A DNA stretch of 64,000 bases from Sulfitobacter sp. LCG007 (GTDB lineage: Bacteria; Pseudomonadota; Alphaproteobacteria; Rhodobacterales; Rhodobacteraceae): NCBI RefSeq assembly GCF_040801785.1, contig NZ_CP161805.1:4016317-4080316 (forward strand). The letters run 5' to 3'. Position numbers and translations under genes: made by a program. The notes under the pieces are model-generated. The model saw nothing but the letters and a program-made list of their open reading frames with translations. It was not told the DNA's origin and searched no databases. Positions 56,851-64,000 of the stretch are shown here, one piece after another. How positions within the stretch are numbered: the stretch's first letter is position 1; every line of letters starts with the position of its first letter.

Positions 56851-58863
56851 TTGCATAAGACGATTGAAGCCGCGCTGGCCCGCAAGGGCTATGAAACTCT
56901 GACGCCCGTTCAGCAGGCCGTCACCGAACCGGATGTCACCGGCAAGGACCTTCTGGTCTCGGCGCAGACGGGGTCGGGCAAGACCATCGGCTTCGGACTG
57001 GCGATCGCACCGACGTTGCTGGGCGAAGCTGACGCCTTCGACGCGCCTGCCGCCCCCCTCGCTTTGATCATCGCGCCGACGCGGGAACTTTCGATGCAGG
57101 TGAAACGGGAGCTTGGCTGGCTCTACGCTGATGCAGGGGCGATCCTCGCGTCCTGTGTCGGCGGCATGGACATGCGCGACGAACGCCGGGGGCTGGCGCG
57201 CGGGGCGCATATCGTCGTCGCCACGCCGGGGCGGCTGCGCGACCATATCATGCGCGGCTCCATCGACCTGACGGCGATCCGCGCGGTCGTGCTGGATGAA
57301 GCCGACGAAATGCTCGACCTCGGTTTTCGCGAGGATCTGGAGTTCATCCTCGAACAGACGCCGGAGACCCGGCAGACGCTGCTCTTTTCCGCAACCGTGC
57401 CGGGCTCCATCGCCAAGCTCGCGCAGCGCTACCAGCGAGAGGCGGTCCGGATCTCGACCGTCAGCGAGCAGAAGCAGCATGCCGATATCGAATACCGCGC
57501 GATGATGGTGGCGGCCCGCGACGGCGACAACGCGGTGATCAACGTGCTGCGCTACTATGAAGCGCCGAACGCCCTGGTGTTCTGCAACACCCGGGCGATG
57601 GTGGCACGGCTGACGACGCGGCTGTCGAACAGGGGCTTCTCGGTCGTGGCCCTGTCGGGCGAACTGACCCAGAGCGAACGTTCCAACGCGCTGCAGGCGA
57701 TGCGGGACGGACGCGCGCGGGTCTGTGTGGCAACGGATGTCGCCGCCCGCGGGATCGACCTGCCGAAACTGGATCTGGTGGTGCATGCCGAATTGCCCAG
57801 CAGCCATGAAACCCTTCTGCACCGGTCGGGCCGCACCGGCCGCGCGGGCCGCAAGGGCGTCAGCGCGCTGGTTGTTGTCCCGTCCGCGCGCAACAAGGCG
57901 GAACGCATCCTGAAATTTGCGAAACTGACGGCGGATTGGGGCTCTGCCCCCTCGGCGGCGGATGTCGACGCGCGCGATCAGGAACGCATGCTGGCCGATG
58001 ACGCCTGGCAGGCCGAGATCACCGAGGGCGAGCGTCCCTCGGTGGACCGGCTGGTCAAGATGTTCTCGCCCGAGCAGCTCGCCGCTGCCTATCTGCGCCA
58101 GTACAAGACGCGCCATTCCGCGCCCGAAGATCTCGACGAGGTCGGTGCCGAAAAACCCGTCAAACGCGGGCCTTTCGGTCCCAGTGTGTGGTTCTCGCTG
58201 TCGGAAGGCCGCAACCAGGCGGCGTCGCCGCGCCATCTGCTGCCGATGATCTGCAAGGCGGGCAATCTGACCAAGGACGATATCGGGGCGATCCGCATTG
58301 CCGACGACCTGTCTTACGTCGAAATCCGCGAAGAGAGTGTCGCGGGGTTCCTGGCGGCTGTCGGTCCGGACATGATGGTCGAGGGGAACAAGAGCCTTGT
58401 GCGTCTGGAAGGGGCACCCGATGTGCCAGCCTTCAAACCCCCCGCCCCCGACAGGGCCGCAAGGGGTAAGCCGAGCTACGACAAAACCGCAGCGCCGCGC
58501 GCCGAACGGACAGAGGTGCCGGACGCCCGTCCGCGCAAACCCAAGCCCGAAGATCGCAAGGACGGAAAACGATTCAAGCCGAACTCCAAGGAAGACGGAG
58601 CACCGGTAGCTCGTCGGGAAACGCACGACGGTCCGAAACCCGGCATGCGGCGCAAAATAGACACGTCGGACGGGGCCGTCACGGCCAAGGCTGTCAATAC
58701 GTCAGCCAAAAGCAGTGCAATGGACCCGTCGAAGCGGGTTCCCAGCAGCTTCCGCAAAGGTCCGCCGCCGCCCAAGGGCAAGGCCAGCAGCAAGAAGAAC
58801 CGCGCGCGGACTGCCGCCACGAAGGGTGGCAAGGGCGGAAATTTCACGCCGAAACGGGGATAG
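56851..58863 (+). CDS. DEAD-box RNA helicase with DbpA-like domain and basic tail
   Basis: 670 residues. The helicase core has SAQTGSGKTIGFG (motif I), APTRELSMQV, TPGRLRDH, VLDEADEML (motif II), LLFSATVPGS (motif III) and HRSGRTGRAGRKG (motif VI). Residues about 450-520 (SLSEGRNQAASPRHLLPMIC) resemble the DbpA/CsdA RNA-binding domain, and the last 140 residues are Lys/Arg/Pro-rich and disordered. It probably acts in ribosome assembly or RNA decay. TTG 56851 (MHKTIEAALARKGYETLTP) is the family-type start; no better ATG is in frame. Confidence 0.92.
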   Translation: MHKTIEAALARKGYETLTPVQQAVTEPDVTGKDLLVSAQTGSGKTIGFGLAIAPTLLGEADAFDAPAAPLALIIAPTRELSMQVKRELGWLYADAGAILASCVGGMDMRDERRGLARGAHIVVATPGRLRDHIMRGSIDLTAIRAVVLDEADEMLDLGFREDLEFILEQTPETRQTLLFSATVPGSIAKLAQRYQREAVRISTVSEQKQHADIEYRAMMVAARDGDNAVINVLRYYEAPNALVFCNTRAMVARLTTRLSNRGFSVVALSGELTQSERSNALQAMRDGRARVCVATDVAARGIDLPKLDLVVHAELPSSHETLLHRSGRTGRAGRKGVSALVVVPSARNKAERILKFAKLTADWGSAPSAADVDARDQERMLADDAWQAEITEGERPSVDRLVKMFSPEQLAAAYLRQYKTRHSAPEDLDEVGAEKPVKRGPFGPSVWFSLSEGRNQAASPRHLLPMICKAGNLTKDDIGAIRIADDLSYVEIREESVAGFLAAVGPDMMVEGNKSLVRLEGAPDVPAFKPPAPDRAARGKPSYDKTAAPRAERTEVPDARPRKPKPEDRKDGKRFKPNSKEDGAPVARRETHDGPKPGMRRKIDTSDGAVTAKAVNTSAKSSAMDPSKRVPSSFRKGPPPPKGKASSKKNRARTAATKGGKGGNFTPKRG

Positions 58864-58904
58864 GCCCGCGCGTATGCCTGCGGGCCTGATCCTGGCGCAA
58901 GCGC

Positions 58905-60437
58905 CTAGAACAGGCTCTGTAGCAGCCAGATAGCACCCGCACCCGTCGCCCCGCCGAGCGCGGCCGCGCCTGCGATCCAGCGCTTGAAGCCTTGGCGCCG
59001 GCGTGGCTCGTAATTGCTCTGCCGCACCAGAGCCGTCTCGACGAGCCCCGGCAGGCGCGGGCCGAAGCGGGCCATCACCGATACGGTGCGTCCGAGATCG
59101 CGCAGGACCGCCTTCGGACCGATTGATTTGCTGATGTAGCCGGACACAATCGGGCGCGCGACCGTCCAGATGTTGATCTGCGGATTGAGCGAGCGCGCCA
59201 CGCCCTCCACCACGACCATGGTGCGCTGAAGCAGGATAAGTTCGGTCCGCGTCTCCATGCCGAAACGTTCCGTCACCTCGAAGAGGTAGCTCAGCAGCCG
59301 GCCCATAGAGATCCGGGTCGCGTCCATGCCGAAGATCGGCTCTCCGACGGCGCGCAGGGCGCGGGCGAATTCGTCGACATCCTTGTCGGGCGGGACATAG
59401 CCAGCCTCGAAATGCACCTCTGCCACGCGCCTGTAGTCACGGCGGATGAAGCCGAAGAGGATCTCGGCATAGACCCGGCGGGTGTACTCGTCGATATGGC
59501 CCATGATGCCGAAGTCATAGGCGATGATATCGCCGTTCGGCGCGACCTTCAGGTTGCCCTGATGCATGTCGGCATGGAAGAAGCCGTCGCGCAAGGCGTG
59601 GCTGAGGAAGAGCGTCAGCACCCGTTCGCTCAGCGCCACGCGGTCATGGCCCGCCGCGTCGATGGCCGCGTTATCGCCCAGCGGCACGCCTTCGGCCCAG
59701 CCCAGCGTCATGACCCGGCGCGCGGAATAGTCCCATTTCACGCCGGGCAGACGGAAGCCCGCGTCCTTTTCGGTATTGGAAGCGAATTCAGATGCCGCGG
59801 CAGCCTCGAGCCGCAGGTCGAGTTCACCGCGCACAACACCGTCGAAATGTTCGATCACGTCCATCGGCCGCAGCCGCTTCGCCCCTGGTGCAAGCAGATC
59901 GGCGACGCGCGCGGCCAGGTAGAAGGCGTCGATGTCCTTGCGGAACGCCTTTTCGATCCCCGGCCGCAGTACCTTGACCGCCACCTCCTCGCCGCTGGCG
60001 GCCAGCCGGGCCCGATGGACCTGCGCGATGGATGCGGCCGCGACGGGTTCGGAAAATTCCGAATAGATCAGGTCGGCGGGCAGGCCCAGCTCGCGCTCGA
60101 TGGCGGCCTTGGCCTCGGCGGTGGAGAAGGGCGGCAGCTTGTCCTGTAGCACCCGAAGCTGAACCGATAGCTCGTCGCCCACCATGTCGGGCCGTGTGGA
60201 AAGCACCTGTCCGAACTTGATGTAGGCAGGCCCGAGCGCCGTCAGGGCACGGGTCGCCGGGGGCATCGCCGGATCGCCCTTGTAGCCGAGCCACTCGAAG
60301 GGTTTGCCAAGCGCGCGGGCGATGAAACGAAGGCTCGTCGGCGCCTCGAAAGCGTCGAGAACGACATTCATCGCACCTGCGCGCTCCAACGTGGCGCCGG
60401 TGCGGATCAGGCGCCAGATGTTGTGCGGTCCGCGCAC
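58905..60437 (-). CDS. ubiB: Ubiquinone biosynthesis accessory ATPase/kinase-like protein
   Basis: A 510-residue ABC1/UbiB-family atypical kinase required for ubiquinone synthesis. The family KxGQ motif is in YIKFGQVLSTRPD, VKVLRPGIEKAF holds the ATP-site lysine, and HADMHQGN with YDFGIMGHID the catalytic and metal motifs. The C-terminus has a hydrophobic anchor (GAAALGGATGAGAIWLLQ). The GTG start at 60437 is one base after the ubiE stop; both genes form one operon. Confidence 0.93.
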   Translation of the reverse strand: MRGPHNIWRLIRTGATLERAGAMNVVLDAFEAPTSLRFIARALGKPFEWLGYKGDPAMPPATRALTALGPAYIKFGQVLSTRPDMVGDELSVQLRVLQDKLPPFSTAEAKAAIERELGLPADLIYSEFSEPVAAASIAQVHRARLAASGEEVAVKVLRPGIEKAFRKDIDAFYLAARVADLLAPGAKRLRPMDVIEHFDGVVRGELDLRLEAAAASEFASNTEKDAGFRLPGVKWDYSARRVMTLGWAEGVPLGDNAAIDAAGHDRVALSERVLTLFLSHALRDGFFHADMHQGNLKVAPNGDIIAYDFGIMGHIDEYTRRVYAEILFGFIRRDYRRVAEVHFEAGYVPPDKDVDEFARALRAVGEPIFGMDATRISMGRLLSYLFEVTERFGMETRTELILLQRTMVVVEGVARSLNPQINIWTVARPIVSGYISKSIGPKAVLRDLGRTVSVMARFGPRLPGLVETALVRQSNYEPRRRQGFKRWIAGAAALGGATGAGAIWLLQSLF

Positions 60438-60438
60438 C

Positions 60439-61221
60439 TCAGAGTTTCCAGCCGGAATGCAGGGCGGCGACCCCCATGCTGAGATTGCGATAGGCTGCGT
60501 TCTCGAAACCCGCCGTCCGGATCATGGACAGAAACCGCTCCTGATCGGGGAACCGCCGGATCGATTCGACGAGATACTGGTAGCTTTCGCGGTCCCGCGC
60601 GACCAGTTCGCCAAGCCGGGGGATCACGTTGAAACTGTAGAGATCGTAGGCTTTCTGCAGACCCGGGTTGGGAAGCTGGCTGAATTCGAGCACCATCAGC
60701 CGCCCGCCTGGACGCAGCACGCGGAACGCTTCCTGAAGCGCCTTCTCGGGGCGGGTCACGTTCCGGATGCCGAAGCTGATCGTGTAGACGTCGAAGGTCG
60801 AATCCTCGAAGGGCAGCGCCATCGCATCGCCAGCGACCCAGTCGAGACTTTCGTGAAGCGCTTCGGCCTCGGCGCGCCGGCGGCCTTCCTCGAGCATGGA
60901 CTCGGTCAGGTCGAGCACGGTCGCATGTCCGCTGCCGGCGCGCTTGAGGAAGCGGAAGGCGATGTCGCCGGTCCCGCCAGCGACGTCGAGCAGCTTCTGG
61001 CCCGGGCGCGGCGCGAGCCAGTCCATCATCGCATCCTTCCAGAGCCGATGGATCCCGAGGCTCATCAGGTCGTTCATCACGTCATAGCGGCTTGCGACGG
61101 AGGTAAATACGCCCTTCACGCGCCCGGCTTTCTCGCCCTCGGGGACGGTCTGGTAGCCGAAATGTGTCGTGGAGCTGCTCGGTTCCTGCGCCTCGTCGCG
61201 CGTGTCTTCGTTCATGGGCAC
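60439..61221 (-). CDS. ubiE: Ubiquinone/menaquinone C-methyltransferase
   Basis: A 260-residue class I methyltransferase acting on the demethoxy-benzoquinol ring. [16 protein letters not shown] is the SAM motif, [14 protein letters not shown] follows, and [31 protein letters not shown] is the UbiE signature. GTG 61221 has GGAAGGA six bases upstream; ATG 61215 is an alternative two codons in. It is upstream of and coupled to ubiB, and diverges from mutM. Confidence 0.95.
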   Translation of the reverse strand: MPMNEDTRDEAQEPSSSTTHFGYQTVPEGEKAGRVKGVFTSVASRYDVMNDLMSLGIHRLWKDAMMDWLAPRPGQKLLDVAGGTGDIAFRFLKRAGSGHATVLDLTESMLEEGRRRAEAEALHESLDWVAGDAMALPFEDSTFDVYTISFGIRNVTRPEKALQEAFRVLRPGGRLMVLEFSQLPNPGLQKAYDLYSFNVIPRLGELVARDRESYQYLVESIRRFPDQERFLSMIRTAGFENAAYRNLSMGVAALHSGWKL

Positions 61222-61312
61222 TTGCGGTCCTTCCGGTTCGAACCTTTGTTATAGGTCGCTTGGGGGTCTGCACAATGACGCCCTTCGTCACAGCAACCCC
61301 ACGGGAAACACA

Positions 61313-62164
61313 ATGCCGGAACTGCCCGAAGTCGAAACCGTCCGCCGGGGTCTGGCCCCGGTCATGGAAGGCGCGGTCATAGCGCTGGCCGAGGTGAACC
61401 GGCCGGACCTGCGCTGGCCGTTTCCGCAGGACATGGCCGCGCGCCTGGCAGGGCAGCGGGTCGAGCGGCTGCGGCGCCGGTCGAAATACATCCTGGCCGA
61501 CCTTTCCTCGGGCGAGACGCTTCTCATTCATCTGGGCATGTCGGGGCGGATGCTGGTCTCGGGCGATCCGCTGGGCGTTTTCGTGCATGACCATCCCGCA
61601 CCGGAAAAGCATGACCATGTGGTGCTGAAGATGGAGAACGGCGCGCGCATCACCTTCAACGATCCGCGCCGTTTCGGGGCGATGGACCTGATTGCCACCG
61701 CGACGGCCGAGGCGCACAAGCTGCTGGCCGGGCTGGGGCCGGAACCGCTGGGCAACGCGTTTCACGCGGACCATCTGGTGAATGCCTTCAGGGGCAGACG
61801 CACCCCGGTGAAGGCGGCGCTGCTCGACCAGCGGACCGTGGCGGGGCTGGGCAACATCTACGTCTGCGAGGCGCTTTTCCGGGCAGGCATCCGTCCCACG
61901 CGGCTGGCCGGAAGGATCTCGGGTGCGCGGGTCGCCGGGCTCGTGCCGATCATTCGCGACGTGCTGAACGAGGCGATCGAGGCGGGCGGGTCGAGCCTGC
62001 GCGACTACCGGCGGGCGGATGGCGAGCTGGGCTACTTCCAGCACAGTTTCGATGTCTACGGGCGGGAAAACCAGCCCTGCAGGACGGACGGCTGCGGCAG
62101 TGCCGTTTCCCGCATCGTTCAGTCGGGCCGATCGTCGTTCTATTGCGCGCGCTGCCAAAGATAG
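61313..62164 (+). CDS. mutM: Formamidopyrimidine-DNA glycosylase
   Basis: A 283-residue base-excision repair enzyme removing 8-oxoguanine. The N-terminus [14 protein letters not shown] supplies the catalytic Pro2 and Glu3, [10 protein letters not shown] gives the conserved lysine, and the C-terminal zinc finger has CRTDGC and FYCARC. ATG 61313 is fixed by the need for Pro at position 2. Confidence 0.97.
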   Translation: MPELPEVETVRRGLAPVMEGAVIALAEVNRPDLRWPFPQDMAARLAGQRVERLRRRSKYILADLSSGETLLIHLGMSGRMLVSGDPLGVFVHDHPAPEKHDHVVLKMENGARITFNDPRRFGAMDLIATATAEAHKLLAGLGPEPLGNAFHADHLVNAFRGRRTPVKAALLDQRTVAGLGNIYVCEALFRAGIRPTRLAGRISGARVAGLVPIIRDVLNEAIEAGGSSLRDYRRADGELGYFQHSFDVYGRENQPCRTDGCGSAVSRIVQSGRSSFYCARCQR

Positions 62165-62229
62165 GTTGAACCGGCCCGCGCGCATGCTATTGCTGCAACC
62201 CTCAGACCGAAGCAACCGCGAGTTCACAC

Positions 62230-63006
62230 ATGGCATATGAAACCATCATCGTGGAGGTCGACGATCACGTCGCCCTGATCACGCTGAACCGGCCGAACGC
62301 CATGAACGCCCTGAACGACCAGCTGCTGGGAGAACTCGCCGACGCCCTGAGTGCGGCGCAGGACAACGAGCGGGTGCGCTGCATCGTCATCACCGGGTCG
62401 GAAAAGGCCTTTGCCGCCGGGGCCGACATCGCGATGATGCGCGACAAGAGCTTCGTCGAGGCCTTCGCAGGCGATCTCTTCACCTCCGAGACGCAGCAGA
62501 TCCTGCGCGTCCGCAAGCCCATCATCGCCGCAGTGGCCGGCTATGCGCTGGGGGGTGGCTGCGAGCTGGCGATGATGTGCGACTTCATCATCTGCGCCGA
62601 GAACGCCAAGTTCGGCCAGCCCGAGGTGAACCTCGGCGTGGTCGCGGGCATCGGCGGAACACAACGCCTGACCCGGCTGGTCGGCAAGTCGAAGTCGATG
62701 GACATGCACCTTACCGGCCGCTTCATGGACGCGGCCGAGGCCGAGCGGTCGGGGCTCGTCAGCCGCGTCGTGCCGGCGAAGAAGCTGCTCGAAGAGGCGA
62801 CCGCGGCCGCCCAGAAGATCGCCGAGAAGTCGATGATCACCGTCATGGCGATCAAGGAGGCCGTGAACCGCGCCTATGAGGTTCCGCTCGCCGAGGGGCT
62901 GCTTTTCGAGCGCCGGATGTTCCACGCGCTCTTTGCGACCGAGGACCAGAAGGAAGGCATGGCGGCCTTCCTCGAAAAGCGCGAGGCGCAGTTCCGCGAC
63001 AAGTGA
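62230..63006 (+). CDS. Enoyl-CoA hydratase
   Basis: A 258-residue crotonase-fold enzyme hydrating 2-enoyl-Co[29 protein letters not shown] (oxyanion hole) and [15 protein letters not shown] are present, and [19 protein letters not shown] carries the second catalytic Glu region. Both catalytic glutamate positions appear kept. A possible promoter (TTGAAC 62166-62171, TATTGC 62188-62193) lies upstream. Confidence 0.94.
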   Translation: MAYETIIVEVDDHVALITLNRPNAMNALNDQLLGELADALSAAQDNERVRCIVITGSEKAFAAGADIAMMRDKSFVEAFAGDLFTSETQQILRVRKPIIAAVAGYALGGGCELAMMCDFIICAENAKFGQPEVNLGVVAGIGGTQRLTRLVGKSKSMDMHLTGRFMDAAEAERSGLVSRVVPAKKLLEEATAAAQKIAEKSMITVMAIKEAVNRAYEVPLAEGLLFERRMFHALFATEDQKEGMAAFLEKREAQFRDK

Positions 63007-63055
63007 CACCGAGCGACGCGGCCGACCCTGCTGGCAGGCCGTGCGACAAAGGCGT

Positions 63056-63083
63056 TTGCATTCCGCTGCAAAGCCACTATAGA
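63056..63083 (+). promoter_or_regulatory. Probable rpsT promoter
   Basis: TTGCAT (63056-63061) and TATAGA (63078-63083) with a 16-base spacer form a good sigma-70-like promoter. Transcription would start near 63090, giving a 5' leader of about 110 bases before the rpsT ATG, long enough for the translational autocontrol known for S20. Confidence 0.6.
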
Positions 63084-63199
63084 CCGCCCCCATACATGCG
63101 CGTGCAGCCCGCTCTGGCTAGAATCACCCAGGTCTCTGATGACCGGTGCGGGTCTGCGTTGCGCGACAGAAACAACATGAACCCGAAGGTGATCGCACC

Positions 63200-63463
63200 A
63201 TGGCAAACACACCCCAGTCCAAGAAGCGCGCGCGTCAGAGCGAGAAGCGCAACGAGATCAACAAGGCCCGCCGTTCGCGGATCCGGACATACCTGCGCAA
63301 GGTCGAAGAGGCGCTGGCCTCCGGCGACAAGGACGCTGCCGCCGCAGCCCTGACCGCGGCCCAGCCCGAGCTGATGCGCGGCGTCACCAAGGGTGTCTTT
63401 CACAAGAATACCGCGTCGCGGAAGATGTCGCGTCTCGCCTCCCGGGTGAAGGCGCTGTCCTGA
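63200..63463 (+). CDS. rpsT: 30S ribosomal protein S20
   Basis: An 87-residue, very basic, helical ribosomal protein: [33 protein letters not shown] is split here as [17 protein letters not shown] and [17 protein letters not shown], then [19 protein letters not shown]. It binds 16S rRNA early in 30S assembly. ATG 63200 has GAAGGTGA upstream. In Rhodobacterales it usually precedes dnaA. Confidence 0.97.
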   Translation: MANTPQSKKRARQSEKRNEINKARRSRIRTYLRKVEEALASGDKDAAAAALTAAQPELMRGVTKGVFHKNTASRKMSRLASRVKALS

Positions 63464-63496
63464 TCCTGTAGTGACATTTTATTAATGATCGTTAAC

Positions 63497-63524
63497 GGGA
63501 CGTCGCCAAAAGCGGCGTCCCTTT
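63497..63524 (+). terminator. Rho-independent terminator of rpsT
   Basis: GGGACGTCGC (63497-63506) pairs with GCGGCGTCCC (63512-63521), 10 bp with one G-T pair, around CAAAA, followed by TTT. It lies 33 bases after the stop, beyond an AT-rich stretch (TTTTATTAATGATCGTTAA). Confidence 0.85.
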
Positions 63525-64000
63525 CGCATTTGATGGCCAATTTGCCACGGCTTCAAAAAGAGCCGGAGATTCTTTTCTGAATTTCCTGAGTCAAGTTTGA
63601 AGTTCAGTTGCTGCGTCGCGGGCGAAATTGGTACGAGTATCAGGCGATTCATTTCGCCTTGGGGGGCGGGCCCTGAGACCCTTCCGTGTTGCGGCGGAAC
63701 AATGGGGATCAGGGGCTGGGCGCGGCAAAAGAGCCGCCGTGCCACAGTCTGCATGTGCCGGACCTGTCCGGCGCCATGCCCTGTCGAATACTTGGTGCGG
63801 TCGGCATGACTGCCGGGCTTTCTGGCCGTTTGGTGGCCGAAGCCCCGGTCAGGCGGCCTACCCTGTTAGAAGTCCATGAGGACAAGATCGGTTTCTGCGG
63901 GGAGACCGGGCAGGGAAGGTTTATGCCATCGCCGCACCGGACGGCTGTCCCGAAAGGGGCGTCGTTTGATTTGGGAACGCTAGGAAAACGCGGGACAGAA
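63525..64000. other. Gene-free region, probably upstream of dnaA
   Basis: No frame here looks coding on either strand: the few open frames have no conserved motif, no good ribosome site and odd composition. One tight inverted repeat is present (GCCGGAC 63757-63763 and GTCCGGC 63766-63772). I find no match to the DnaA box TTATCCACA or close variants. By synteny the next gene to the right should be dnaA, so this would be its promoter and leader. Confidence 0.5.

Noticed and set aside
63482..63754. A small minus-strand frame after rpsT
   Set aside because: It covers the rpsT terminator, has no conserved motif and no clear ribosome site.

Overview
The window is GC-rich, densely coded bacterial DNA with the gene content of a marine alphaproteobacterium of the order Rhodobacterales (Roseobacter/Paracoccaceae type). 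Supporting signs are the mutM / enoyl-CoA hydratase / rpsT run, which in this order normally sits just before dnaA, plus tctCBA, ialB, a cupin-type DMSP lyase and a protein resembling gene-transfer-agent head spikes beside capsule export genes. I see no tRNA, rRNA, insertion sequence, integrase or CRISPR array. The right edge probably lies just upstream of dnaA.

Layout. 1-2.0 kb: the 3' end of a Rieske ring-hydroxylating oxygenase overlapping a glutamine-synthetase-like ligase. 2.1-5.5 kb: a complete dTDP-L-rhamnose operon (rmlCBDA). 5.5-10.8 kb: an ABC-type capsule exporter (KpsM-, KpsE-, KpsT- and Wza/KpsD-like) in mixed orientation, interrupted by a gap gene. 11-14.5 kb: a DUF2793/jelly-roll spike-like protein and a large beta-propeller/RTX protein. 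14.7-17.7 kb: a tripartite tricarboxylate transporter (tctCBA). 17.7-19.6 kb: a membrane-inserted alpha/beta hydrolase. 19.7-33.2 kb: a polyamine block with two complete Pot-type ABC importers, a FAD amine oxidase, a class III aminotransferase and a GntR/FCD regulator whose probable operator is repeated at two promoters.

33-36.7 kb: an orphan flavin-dependent halogenase, then a WYL regulator divergent from a GST-like gene with a dyad between them. 36.7-45.5 kb (mostly minus strand): rnr, a DUF2064 glycosyltransferase, dapE, a small conserved gene, dapD, a LOG-family protein, two small stress-type proteins, a DsbA-like protein and rlmN. 45.5-51.2 kb: ialB, a type-II-like asparaginase, and the serine pathway (serB divergent from serC-serA, with a structured leader before serC and a 26-bp perfect palindrome between serC and serA). 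51.3-56.7 kb: DMSP lyase, a metallophosphatase, the threonine-degradation operon kbl-(methyltransferase remnant)-tdh, and a thiolase. 56.8-63.5 kb: a DEAD-box helicase, ubiE-ubiB, mutM, enoyl-CoA hydratase and rpsT. The last 0.5 kb is gene-free.

How the genes fit together. The rml genes supply a deoxysugar that may feed the neighbouring surface-polysaccharide export system, although no polymerising glycosyltransferases are in the window. The Pot systems import polyamines, which the oxidase and aminotransferase would degrade. Reading quality: gene calls rest on protein motifs, ribosome-binding sites and overlaps. No database search was run. Regulatory-site calls rest on repeats and dyads seen by eye.
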